From positions 10,862,972-10,926,971 of the forward strand of contig NC_045146.1 in NCBI RefSeq assembly GCF_008831285.2: DNA of 64,000 nt, written 5' to 3'. Below are positions 39,861 through 55,624 of this stretch, in pieces. Each line of letters opens with the position of its first letter. Within the stretch, counting starts at the first letter, position 1. A model generated the notes under the pieces. The model saw only the letters and a program-made list of their open reading frames with translations. It did no database searches and was not told the origin of the DNA. Origin of the DNA: Nymphaea colorata. Lineage: Eukaryota > Streptophyta > Magnoliopsida > Nymphaeales > Nymphaeaceae. The translations under genes were made by a program, and so were the position numbers.

Positions 39861-40641
39861 GAATTTTAAGTTCATGATTGATCACAATTATATGGTTTGA
39901 ATTATATTTTATTAACTCTGCAGGTATATTAAAGTTTCAGCCACTACTTCAAGTGTGAAATAAGGATAATTTGCATTCCTGCCAGATCACCATTTTCCTG
40001 TTATTGCAGCATCAAAGAGGCCGTGAACTCATGGTTGAGTAATTGAGTTGTACTCGTATACAACCGTAGATGATTATTAGCATGTGTATGAACCACTTTT
40101 AGTCCTCTATCACAAGTGCTTTGTATGGCATCACAAATTAAAATTGTAAAATGTATGATAGAAAAGCTTTAAGAGGCATACTTCAATTTAATTTTTTGAC
40201 CTTATTGAAGGGATCATGCTCTTAGCTTTTAGGACATTGTTTTGAACTGAATAAAAAAATGCATTTGAATCAAACACCATAAATAGGTGACCCATTTGGG
40301 CTCAGATTTGGCCAACTCAGACCAACTCACCTCAATGGGTTTGCCAACTATGAGTTGATTCTGGCATTGATTTTAGGTTTCTCATTGCATAGTTGAACCG
40401 TTCATTTTTTAATATCAGTAGGTACAATGGGCAGAGAGCTGCTTGTGCACTGGAACTTGGATTCAAATGTTCTTCTGTCCGTTGTACGTTTATTTCTTAT
40501 GGAAAAGAAATGCACAACACATCCAGTCTCAGCACACAATCAAAGGGAATTGCTTGTTAGTTGTGGTCCTTCTTGGTGATATTTCATTAGTTTGGATATA
40601 GTTGGTGATTTTATTGTTCTTCTCCTTTGCATAGAAGAAAC

Positions 40642-41039
40642 TGTAAAAAGTGACTATAACAGTCACAAAATATGTATTTAACAATAAAGAGGCACTAAGG
40701 CCAAGTGAGGAAGGATAAAACTAATTCAATATAACATATAAAGGCTGTAAAACACAGCTTATCTTTACAAAGGCTGTTACAATAATATATACAAGAGGGA
40801 ATAAGAAGAGAGGAGCTGAACTAGCCGTTGAGCTAGTTCCAACGGCTCTTAATAGAGCTGTTGAAACTGCCAACGGCTAGTTTGGCAGTAATAAAATAAA
40901 AATAAAAAAATAAAAAATAAAGAGAAAGAAAGAAATAAACTAAATCCCAAACTAATTCCTAACTAAACCTAAATTAACTCTTAACTAAGATAAAAACTAA
41001 TTAAGAGATAACAAAAATAAGAAATCATATTTCTTAACA
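40642..41039 (-). repeat. 3' LTR of complete copia element
   Basis: 398 bp, TGT...ACA. Same features as the 5' LTR: a CTTGTATATATT TATA-like word (minus strand) and a GTGACT/AGTCAC inverted repeat next to the LTR end. Confidence 0.95.
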
Positions 41040-41052
41040 CCCCCCCACCCCT
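41040..41052 (-). other. Polypurine tract of complete copia element
   Basis: AAGGGGTGGGGGG on the minus strand, directly before the 3' LTR. It primes plus-strand DNA synthesis in LTR elements. Confidence 0.85.
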
Positions 41053-41057
41053 TAAAC

Positions 41058-44000
41058 TTATAGTGCTATCACCGAGAGTTTATCTAAAAGAAAATTGAAT
41101 ATGGGAGAACATAGAGGCTTTGTGAAGAAATCAGCCAGCTGGAACTCGGAGGAGACATATGGAAGCTTGATAGTCTTCTTTAAAAATTCTTCACGAACAT
41201 AGTGACAATCCATCTCTATATGCTTTGTTCATTCATGGAATGTTTGATTCTTGGCAATGTAGATAGAACTCTTGTTGTCGCAACATAAATCAGTGGGTTC
41301 TTCTATCCTTGTTCCCATATCGATGAGTATTTGGCGAAGCCAGACAATTTCTATAGTTGTAGAAGTCATGGCTCGATATTCAGCTTCAGTAGAGGATAAT
41401 GAGACTTTCTGTTTCTTTTTGCACTTCCATGAGATGAGTGATTCCCCTAGAAAAACAAAAAATCCTGTAGTTGAGTGTCTATCATTTGGATTTCCTTCCC
41501 AATGAACATCAGTATAAGCAATCAAGTTCAAGGAGGAAGAGGAAGACATAAATACTCCCTTATTTATTGTTCCCTTAATATATCTGATGATATAAAGAAC
41601 AACTTCCATATGAACGGTTGATGGAGCATGTTGAAACTGACTCACAGTATGAACTGCATGAGCAATGTCAGGCCGAGTGATGCTAAGATACATCAAGGAT
41701 CCTACAAGTTGTCCCAAGTGGAACTCCATCATCAATTTTCATCTTGCTTCCTACTGCTTCAGGAGTTTCTGTGACCTTATCATCTGTTATGCCTTATTTA
41801 TCAATGATCTCTGCAGCAAACTTAGTTTGTGACAAAAAAATATCCTCTAGTAGAATATGCAACCTCAATACCCAAGAAATACGTTAGAAAACCTAAATCT
41901 TTCATTTCAAAAGTTTCTTGTAGTAATTTCTTACATTCTCTAATACCTTCCTTATTACTACCTATAATAATCATATCATCAACATACAATAGAAGAATTA
42001 TGATACCTACAATAGTATACTTAACAGACAAGGCAGTGTCAGTTAAGTAAGAATGAAACCCATAATAAAAAATAACAGAGTTAAAACGATCAAACCAAGC
42101 TTTAGGAGCTTGTTTGAGGCCATAAAGAGCCTTCTTAAGTCTCAGAACTTTCCCTCGAGAAATTGACAACCCTGGTGGAACTTCCATATAGACTTCTTCC
42201 ACAAGATCTCCATTTAAAAAAGCATTTTTAACATCCATTTGGTAGATATTCCAGTTTTTAATAGATGCGAAAGCAATAAGTGTCCTAACAGTAGTCATTC
42301 TAGCTGCAGGAGCAAATGTTTCCTCATAGTCAATATCATATTCTTGAGTGTATCCTTTGGCAACAAGCCTTACTTTATATCTCTCTAGAGATCAATCGCT
42401 TTTAGTTTTCACCTTGTATACCCACTTGCATCCAATAGTCTTTTTTCCTATGGGTAAATCTTGTATTTCCCAAATTTGAGCTTTTCTCAAAGCATCCAAT
42501 TCTTCTAACATGGCATTCTTCCACTCAATATATTTGGAGGCTTCATTAAACGTAGAAGGTTCAAAGTGAGAATGAATGGCATTAATTCTCGCTCTATGTG
42601 TTGGGGTAAAAGTTTCATATGATACAAACCTATTGGGTTGTCTTACATTACTAGTGGATCTTCTAAGGTTTTCCTTACTTGGAGTTGGAGTTGGTTGGAG
42701 ATCACTAGTTTCATGATATTCTTTCTCACCAACATCTTGTTGCTGCTTTCTTCTGTGATATGTTATTATATCTTTGGCTACTCTACTATCATTATCATCA
42801 GTGTTACTACCATCAACATCATGCATTTCATCATCACATTGAGAGAGATATTTAAATAAAAAGGAATAATCATTGTTGTGTTGTGATCCTCTATAATTTT
42901 AAAATTCATTTTCATCTTCAAAAACTTTACAAGAAACAATGATCTTGTCTTTGACTGGATCATAACATTTGTAGTCTTTTTGTGTCTCAAAATAACCAAT
43001 GAAAGCACATTCAACAACTTTTGAACTTAGTTTATCAGCCTTGTCATTAAGAACAAAACATTTGCATCCAAAAACACGAAGTCTATTAAAATCGAGTTCA
43101 TACTTAAATAATTTTTCAAATGGGGTTGTATTGTTTAAAACTTTTGAAGGCATTATGTTTATGAGATAAACAGAGGCAAGAGTTGTTTCATCCTAAAAGT
43201 TTTTAGGCACATTTTTGGCAATAAGAAGAGTTCTTGTTGTTTCAATTATGTGCCTATGTTTTCTTTCAGAAAGTCCATTTTGTTGAGGTGTTCTTGGACA
43301 TGATTTTTGATGAACTATACCATAGTTTTCCAAATACCTTTTGAACTCATTTGAAATGTATTCTCCCCCAGAATCCGTCCTTAAAATTTTTAATTTGGCA
43401 TTGAACTGTGTTTGTACCAACTTGAAAATTTTTTAATATCTCAAAAACTTCATATTTATATCTTAGGAAATGTATCCAACAATACCTAGTGAAATCATCA
43501 ACAAAGATTACATAATATGACAATCCTCCTTTTGACATGATAGGAGATGGTCTACATACATCGGAATGAACAAGCTCAAAAGGCAAAGAAGAGAAGAAAT
43601 TTCTTTGTCCAAAAGATAAGGATTTCATTTTTCCATGTATGCAATCATTACATTTAAAGTTCTCAATACAAATGTCCTTGATAGGGCTCATCATAAACAA
43701 TTTTCTAATGTTTGGATGACCTAATCTTTGGTGTCAAACATTGATGTTCACATTTCGACATAGTGACAAAATTTTTCTTTGGGGATACATAAATTGTCCA
43801 TGTAGTAGAGGTCCCCTTTTCTAAAACGTTCCCCAATCAATCTCCCGGTTTGGTGATCCTACACCAAATATTTATTTGATGAGAAAACTACGTCAAAACC
43901 AAGATCTGAGATTTGCGACACAGAAAATAAGTTAAGGTTAAGTTTAGGGACATAACTAACTTTTGGAACAAAAAAATTTTTGTTTTCCAAATTCTTTTTC

Positions 44001-45336
44001 AAAATTCTCAATCCCTTTAACACTCAAAGAAGTACTATCGGCGGTAACTGGTCAAAGATGATATATTTGGTGTCATATGAAAAGATGCACCGGAATCTTA
44101 AAGCGAAGAAAACATACCGGGAGTGTTAGAGATGGATGCGGTTGTTGCTAGTGCTCCGGAATTTGACTCCTTGATCATGGGTTGAAAGACTGTCATGATT
44201 TGATTCAACGTTGTGGAGATTGATGAAAGTTCACATTCTTCATTTGCAACATTTGCAGTCCTTCTTTGATCAAATTGTCTAGTGTTGTGTTGTCCACCTT
44301 GAGGATATGGAATTTCCCGGTTATGTTGCCCTCCTTGAGGATATGAAGTTCCTCCTTTGAAAAGATTTCCTCCATGATTTCGAGATTGTCCTTAATTGTT
44401 GTTCAACTTTGGACAACTAGGTCTTATGTGACCCAGTTTATGACAATAGTGACAAACAACTTTATATTCTCCTCTATTTTGATTTCTAAAGTGAGGAGGT
44501 CTAAAGGATTTGATGTTGTTTTCGGGTCTAGAGGCGGCTAAGACTCTTTCTTCTTCTTGTTTTGAAATAAGAACACTATCCTTATCCATTTCTTTGGATA
44601 GTTTCATTCTAGTTTCTTCTCCACTTAGTTTTGTAAGTAGTTCATGAATGAGTAGAGGAGAGGCTAAGGAAAGAAGGGCTGACCTTATTTGGTCAAATTC
44701 AGGTCATAGCCCTTGAAGAAATTGAAAAATCCTAAATTCATCAACTTCATTTCTTCTAATTTCATGACACTTGCAATCCATCCCTAGTGTGGGACTAAGT
44801 TGATTCAACTCATTCCACACACTAGAGATTTCCATAAAATATTCTCTAACATTTTTCTCTCCTTGTTTGATATTTTGGGTCTTTTGAATCAAAAGATACT
44901 TACGGGCCATGTCTTTTTAGGTAAATATTCCCTTGAGATATTCCCAAATTTCACTAGCTTTTTCATAATACATAAGATTTTGAGCAATCCTAGGTTCAAT
45001 ACTCCCATAAATCCATTCTTTAATCCTAGAATTCTTGGCTTCCCAATCATTTAATTTTTTGTAATATTCATTTATGGCATTTTGTCTTTCCTCTCCATCT
45101 AGTTGTTTCTCGATCCCATTTTCTACTTTGGTTAACGTAAGAGAATGAGGGATAGACGTACCTCTTATGAAGCCCCATAGATATTTTCCTTTGATATGCA
45201 TTTCCAAGCATTTTGCCCATAACGTATAATTGGTTCCATCAAACTTGTGTGGAGCATAATAACTTCCTCCTTCGATTGAAACTTTGGAATCCTCCATGAG
45301 AGCAATATTTGAAACAACAATCTCCAAGGAAGTCAA
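41058..45336 (-). pseudogene. Ty1/copia gag-pol, disrupted
   Basis: Gag begins at 45336 (MTSLEIVVSNIALMEDSKVS; KFDGTNYTLWAKCLE). It has in-frame stops at ~44920 and ~44705 and a CCHC knuckle CHYCHKLGHIRPSC near 44455-44414. The protease DSGASFHMTP (~44100) follows a stop. Integrase core: DVCRPSPIMSKGGLSYY and FVDDFTRYCWIHFL (43570-43450), DSGGEYISNEF and TPQQNGLSERKHRH (43380-43250). RT has CKWVYKVKTKSD (~42400), QMDVKNAFLNGDLVEEVYME and catalytic LLYVDDMIIIG (~41975). RNase H has SSTEAEYRAMTSTT and CCDNKSSIYIAKNQTFHE (41400-41230); after a TGA, TKHIEMDCHYVREE continues to TAA at 41060-41058. At least ten stops or frame changes are visible, several explained by CGA-to-TGA or CAA-to-TAA transitions, so it cannot make its own enzymes. 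Confidence 0.9.
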
Positions 45337-45495
45337 GAAGAAATTCTTCTAGAAATTTCACCAAACAGTTGGTGAGCAGCCATGGCAAATGCCTCCAAGA
45401 GATGATATCCACTAGCACAAAAGAATCTCTTCAACGAACCAGCAACTAGAAATAACAGCAACAGCCTTTGATAGGCTTCAAGAATCAGCACAATG

Positions 45496-45507
45496 GCTCT
45501 GATACCA
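45496..45507 (-). other. Primer-binding site (tRNA-iMet type)
   Basis: TGGTATCAGAGC on the minus strand, starting at the base next to the 5' LTR end. It is complementary to the 3' end of plant initiator tRNA-Met, the standard primer of copia elements. Confidence 0.95.
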
Positions 45508-45899
45508 TGTAAAAAGTGACTATAACAGTCACAAAATATGTATTTAGCAATAAAGAGGCACTAAGGCCAAGTGAGGAAGGATAAAACTGATTCAGTATAA
45601 CATATAAAGGCTGTAAAACACAGCTTATCTTTACAAAGACTGTTACAATAATATATACAAGAGGGAATAAGAAGAAAGGAGCTGAACTAGCCGTTGAGCT
45701 AGTTCCAACGGCTCTTAATAGAGCTGTTGGAAATGCCAACGGCTAGTTTGGCAGTATTAAAATAAAAAATAAAAAATAAAGAGAAAAGAAAGAAATAAAC
45801 TAAATCCCAAACTAAATCCTAACTAATCCTAAATTAACTCTTAACTAAGATAATACCTAATTAAGAGATAACAACAATAAGAAATCATATTTCTTAACA
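45508..45899 (-). repeat. 5' LTR of complete copia element
   Basis: 392 bp with TGT...ACA ends. As the 5' LTR of a minus-strand element its transcription points away from the ATI-like exon. Contains 'CTTGTATATATTATTG' as a probable TATA region and two 'ccaacggct' words. Confidence 0.95.
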
Positions 45900-45915
45900 G
45901 AAACAACAACAAACG

Positions 45916-46161
45916 ATGGCAGATGGTGAAAAGGATGGGGAGGAGATTGCAACGTGTGGAAATGATTGGAAAGTAGTATCTCTCACTGCCTCAGCTGATG
46001 TTGCATATCCAGGTCTTAAGAAGTTTGATGAAGGTAAATTGATGAGCAGGATGAATAGACAGATGCTCAAGAAGAGCGTGCAACCCCAATGTTCATGTCC
46101 AACACGCACTTTTGAGATTGAGGGGACAAAGTTCTACTTTCCTGTAACAGGGTGTGAGTGA
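45916..46161 (+). pseudogene. ATG8-interacting protein (ATI1/2-like) N-terminal exon fragment
   Basis: An 81-codon frame starting MADGEKDGEE with GNDWKVVSLTASADVAYPG at residues ~15-33. This resembles the N-terminal block of plant ATI1/ATI2 proteins (GNEWEVVSLTAS-type), which link ER and plastid cargo to ATG8 for autophagy. The W-K-V-V residues would form an ATG8-interacting motif. ATI proteins also have a membrane segment and a C-terminal region, not found downstream. After residue ~60 the similarity fades and the frame stops at TGA 46159-46161, beside CACTA-like DNA. The start is chosen because aacaacaaacgATGG is a good plant leader and start context. A complete copia element lies 16 bp upstream, separating the start from its promoter. 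Most likely a disrupted gene or exon fragment. Confidence 0.5.
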
Positions 46162-46249
46162 TTATCTGGTTCTTTATATGAGCAGCCTGAGTTATGAACA
46201 TCTACGTGAAACTTTATATCTGTATGTACTTGCTTGGACGTGTGTAATT

Positions 46250-46632
46250 CAGGATGGCCGAGTAATACAAAATTTTCTTTCTTAGATGAGATCGTAACAA
46301 TTTCGCGATGGTTGCGACTGTCGGCAAAAAAGTCATTGATTCCCAATAGTATTGCAGTCCGCAAAACATTAGATGTCCCGATGGTTTGTATCTCAATTGT
46401 AAATCAACATCTTTCCTGACGGCCTAGATCGTTGGGAAAGGGAACCTTAATTCCCAATGCTGGGAACCATCGGCAATAATGTTCATTTTTTGCCAACGCC
46501 TTCCACCGTCGGTATTACTTTTCCCTATGAAAGTATAGTCAGACGGCCCCTTGGCATCATTTCCCGACGGTTCTGGCCAGTATCTGCCCACACGTACAAC
46601 TGTCGGGACTACTTAAAATTGTTGTAGTATGG
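46250..46632 (-). mobile_element. CACTA-like transposon end (fragment)
   Basis: Read on the minus strand the block starts TACTACAACAATTTTAAG, close to the CACTACAACAA ends of plant CACTA elements. It then carries repeated subterminal words around CCGACGG/CCGTCGG/CCGATGG (near 46590, 46572, 46512, 46470, 46380), as expected for transposase-binding subterminal repeats. The first base differs from the canonical CACTA. No matching second end or transposase was found, so this is a fragment next to the ATI-like exon. Confidence 0.5.
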
Positions 46633-47271
46633 ATACAAAAATAAGATTGAGAAGAAAAAATTAAAAAAAAAAAAACTTTCTCACTCTTGGATAAGTGTAC
46701 TCAAGGTATTATTTTCTTGATGAAAATCAATATTGATACAATACTACATAGGGAGGAGGTGCTTTATGTAAAGCCCAAAAAGAAACCATAAAACCTTCTA
46801 AAAACGGTTGTACCTTTACAAATACGCATTACAACTCTTGGTTAATTCCAAAGAGATGTATAGTTCCGGTGAACCAAAGAGATGTATAGTTACAACGTTT
46901 TGATCAAACAAGGTGTCACTTTAAAGCACATTTTCATTTTCATGCCTGGCCCTTTGTCTTTTGGATCTAGATATTGGGTCTTCAATCCAAAGCTCTATCT
47001 CTTCTCTTGGTTTTCAGCTTTTTTTTTTTAAGTCTCTTTGTCTGATAAAATTGGAACGAAAGCTGTCAACCGCATCTAGCGATGACAAAGGGCTAGTGAT
47101 GAAAAGCGTTGAATTTGCTATACTATGTGCAAAGTTAGTTTTCAGCCAATATATTAAAACAGTAGCGTGCAAGACCTAAGCATAAGACCATATTTACGCT
47201 AAGTTTGAACCAGTTGAGATAGACCCTGACCACATGAAATTTCAGGGTAGCTGTCTACTCCATTTATCAAG
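46633..47271. other. Stretch without recognisable genes
   Basis: AT-rich DNA. One 72-codon frame at 46961-47179 (plus) shows no family resemblance. Confidence 0.4.
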
Positions 47272-47279
47272 TATATGAG

Positions 47280-47471
47280 CAGGGGCGAAGCCAAAGTAGG
47301 GCCGCATGGGCCTTGGCCCCACCTTAAAAAAAAATTAAAAAATTTACATGTAAATTTTTAAAAAAAAACTTGTTATATATAAAAATTTTGAAAAATGATA
47401 TTTCGGCCCTCGTCAAAATTTAAAAATTTTAATTCGGTCCACTTCATGAAAAAATTCTGGCTCCGCCCCTA
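47280..47471 (+). mobile_element. hAT-type MITE, copy 1
   Basis: 192 bp with imperfect terminal inverted repeats (CAGGGGCGAAGCCA at the left; TAGGGGCGGAGCCA as the complement of the right end). It is flanked by similar 8-mers TATATGAG (47272-47279) and TATACAAG (47472-47479) that match at 6 of 8 positions, the duplication size of hAT elements. The interior is AT-rich with 'ttacatgtaaattt' and 'atttcggccc'. No coding capacity. Confidence 0.7.
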
Positions 47472-47479
47472 TATACAAG

Positions 47480-48261
47480 TACTCTGAAATACTGGACTTG
47501 ATACCCTGCAGTAAGTCTTGTCCAGATCAGTTGGGCATCGTCCGCTTCGCCTAGCTATTAGTCACACCAAGTGAAGGAAAGTGAAAAACAAGATACGAAT
47601 CCAAATTTTGGTCACTTATGAACTTTTCCAATTTGGAGGGGAAATTCAATTAGAAAACTAGTTTTTCTTTTTTTCTCCACATCAATCCTCCTTAGAAATT
47701 GTGAACTTGATACTTGCCTTCAGCTCTTCCCCACTAGATTTCAAGGTCAAAATTTGTCAAACAAAACTGTTTTTTTGTTAAAACGGCACAAGTACCTTTT
47801 AATTAATCCATTTTGTTAAGTACGTAACCATGGTGAGTTGCAGTCATGCAATATATAGAGTACGTAACAGAGCTGATAACATACAACTTTGTGGCATGTT
47901 ACCTTCTTCTTTTGATAGACTTAAGCTGAGGTCAGGCAAGACCTTATCAATTCGAGTTGTCCTACCTCCTTTCGCAAGGTGAACGGAGTTTATCCACGAA
48001 CAGAGTTTTTCTTGGCTAATTAATTAGTTCTCAAAGTTATTGAATGTCCGTTTCAGGTGAGCATGAGAATAATCCTACTGCCCAAGTGAGCTGAAGCCCC
48101 CTTCTTTTCCTTTTTGAGGTTCAATGCTGCATTGGTGCCTCGAGATGTACCCATGCTGCAGGTCAACTAGTGAATTGTTGCATTCCTATTATAATACAAG
48201 GGGTGGGGTTCTTGCTGCCTACTGGCCATTGATCTATAAGGTACACCAATACATTTTGTTA
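47480..48261. other. Stretch between the two MITE copies
   Basis: No gene is recognised. AT-rich with a few short frames of no resemblance. Confidence 0.4.
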
Positions 48262-48456
48262 CAGGCGGAGCCAATAATTTTTCATGAGGAAGGCCAAATT
48301 AAAGTTTCTAAATTTTGACACGGGCCGAAATATCTATTTTCAAAATTTTTATACAGAACATGTAAAATTTTCTAAAATTTACACGTAAATTTTTTTTTAA
48401 AAAAAATTGAGATGGAGCTAAAGCCCATATGGAAACCCCCCCTTGCTCCACCCTTG
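48262..48456 (-). mobile_element. hAT-type MITE, copy 2 (opposite orientation)
   Basis: Its reverse complement aligns with copy 1 over its length (shared 'tttac.tgtaaattt', 'atatttcggccc', 'caaaattta.aaa.tttaatt.gg', 'tcatgaaaaa.t..tggctccgcc'). Ends are CAGGCGGAGCCA at the left and, as complement, CAAGGGTGGAGC at the right. Target duplications are no longer clear, so it is probably older than copy 1. Confidence 0.65.
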
Positions 48457-48733
48457 CATTTGGTGGCCAAAATCATTGGATGCAGCAGAGCCACATAGTT
48501 TTTCTTGTTCATTTACTTTTTGGCTGATTTGGTAAAAAAATAAAATAAAAATAAAAAGGATTACTGATATCCTAAGAAGGATTATGGTAGACAAGAAGAT
48601 GGAGATCTCGTGCTGTCAGAACACGATTATATGACAAAACTCGCGCCTCATATTCGACGTGTATCCACTTTTTCGTGCAAGATTATTACAAAGAAGAAAA
48701 ACGTTGTAACAATGAATCTATTAAAACAGTTGG

Positions 48734-48806
48734 TGGAGGTGCGGGGAATCGAACCCCGTGCCTCTCGCATGCGAAGCGAGCGCTCTACCATATGAGCTAC
48801 ACCCCC
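48734..48806 (-). tRNA. tRNA-Ala, anticodon CGC
   Basis: A 73-base tRNA without intron; decodes GCG alanine codons in the cytosol. The acceptor stem is GGGGGTG/CACCTCC (one G-T pair) with discriminator A. The anticodon arm is CTCGC-TTCGCAT-GCGAG (anticodon CGC), and the T arm has GGTTCGATTCC. The internal promoter is complete: A box TAGCTCATATGG and B box GGTTCGATTCC. On the minus strand a TTTT run follows ~7 bases after the 3' end (plus 48723-48726), a pol III terminator, and CAACAACT lies just upstream, like the CAA motif at plant tRNA start sites. CCA is not encoded, as expected for a nuclear gene. Probably functional. Confidence 0.95.
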
Positions 48807-50370
48807 AGTTGTTGATGGTCTTTATTTAAATTTACTAATTTTAAGACAAGCATAGCCTGGATTCCGTAGGTCTTCATTTCCTATCTTATCATATCATGCA
48901 CTTCTAGAGGCAAAAGTGGTGGCTTGCATATCACGTCCAAGTCTAAATCCAAACTAAATTAAAGACCAAATAGCAGTTAATAAGCTTGACTGTGGATCCA
49001 AATCAGAATCAACCACACGCGATTCGATTAGGAGCCAGCATATACGTGAGTCTGGATCGGTTCACAGTGACGCGAATGAACGCTTGCGGCCAGGCAAGAG
49101 AATGTGGTAGATGTCCGTGTTAGGGAGAAAGCAAGCATTTCTCAAGGGTCTCGCTTAAAGTTAAAATATGCCCAGATCCAATGAGGTGCTGGCAAGATAG
49201 TTTGCTTAACTTGGGGCGTTATCCCTACAACTGTAATTAAGCCTGTTGGGCTTTTTAGAAAATGTTGACATCAACGTGCACATATTGGAGTTTTGTGAAC
49301 ATTTGAAATGTATCGATCGGTTTAGGTAAACGAAATTTTCTTAATGGGTTCCCCATTCATTTAAATAAATTCGTGTGGGCAATAATACGCTACAGTAAAC
49401 TCTTAATACTAGAGAAATTGACCATATAAGAAAGAAGTGCACCTTTCTGGCGTATCTCAAGTATACGTTCAGAACTCCTTGATGTCCAAAACATAAGTGC
49501 CCACCTGCAAAGTGATGTTCTATTGTGCTTACCTGGGTAAACCAGCTTTGTAAGGTTCATCGGTTTCAAGAAGCTTTCTTCCTTTACATTTTTAGACATC
49601 AAGCACTCAGAAACGGACCTAAAGATATAACAGGTTAAATCAACACAACCTGATGTCCTTTACAAGGAAGGCGGCCATATATTTATTACTTGGTATGCCA
49701 ACCAGTATTCAGATCGTCTGTGAACTCCTGAATTAGATATGTTTTGGTTTCGGAGATCTGTTTGGGATCGAATATCTAGTTTGATTTCCTGTTTCTTGTT
49801 CTTTCTTTAAAATGTATTAAGCTTTTGATCAACTGGCCATCACTTTTCCCATGAAACAACAGGTTGGGTATGTTTGAAAATGTTTATCTGTGAATCTAAC
49901 AAAAATTAGGTGATGGATGGCTTTCGTGAGATTTCAAAACAAGTGACTACATCTTTCTATTGCAAACATAACCATCAAAGGGTGCATCTGTGCATGTAGG
50001 AAGGAGACCGAGGCTGTTTTGGTCATATATCAATGGATTAGTTCACCAGCGCCCAGCGGTTGGGCGCACGAAAAAACTAGCCGTTAGTTACAGGCATAAA
50101 CTGGGAAAAGCCAACCTACACTTCCTCCTTGCCTCTTTTTCACCACCCATTAACGACTTTTGCTACTCCTGCTTTTCCCCTCAAAATGCTCCAACCAATT
50201 CTTCTCCTTCCTCCCCTTCTGTTATTCCTGCCAATTACACTCTGTCAAACTCCTTCGCTCTCTCCTATCCTCTACCTTCTCTTATACATGCCTTAGATTT
50301 TACCGCCCTTTTTTCACCCCAAAATCTGCACAAAAAATTTCCTTGCTCCCTCCCTCACCCCTTCCTCACC
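48807..50370. other. Intergenic region and presumed promoter/5' UTR of the CDPK gene
   Basis: No gene is recognised. From about 50100 the DNA becomes C/T-rich (cttcctcc, cccctcac), as in plant 5' leaders. An upstream ATG at 49990 is in frame with the kinase, but use of it would bury the MGNCC acylation signal, so the leader is taken as untranslated. No TATA box could be assigned with confidence. Confidence 0.4.

Positions 50371-55624
<5,254 letters not shown>

Larger units (their letters stand above)
40642..45899 (-). mobile_element. Complete Ty1/copia LTR retrotransposon, 5258 bp
   Basis: All structural parts are present: 5' LTR (45508-45899), primer-binding site (45496-45507), gag-pol in the copia order gag-PR-INT-RT-RNase H (45336-41058, broken), polypurine tract (41040-41052), 3' LTR (40642-41039) and a 5-bp GAAAC duplication. 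By eye the two LTRs differ by about 13 substitutions plus a few small indels over ~390 bp (about 3%), so insertion is fairly recent. It lies 16 bp upstream of the ATG of an ATI-like exon, in opposite orientation to it. Confidence 0.95.
40637..45904. repeat. Target-site duplication GAAAC of the complete copia element
   Basis: GAAAC at 40637-40641 and 45900-45904, directly outside the TG...CA ends of the two LTRs. A perfect duplication means both ends come from one insertion. Confidence 0.95.

Noticed and set aside
49990-50370. Upstream in-frame ATG that would extend the CDPK by 127 residues
   Set aside because: The MGNCC acylation signal at 50371 is the conserved CDPK start, with a good CACCATGG context; the extension looks like 5' leader.
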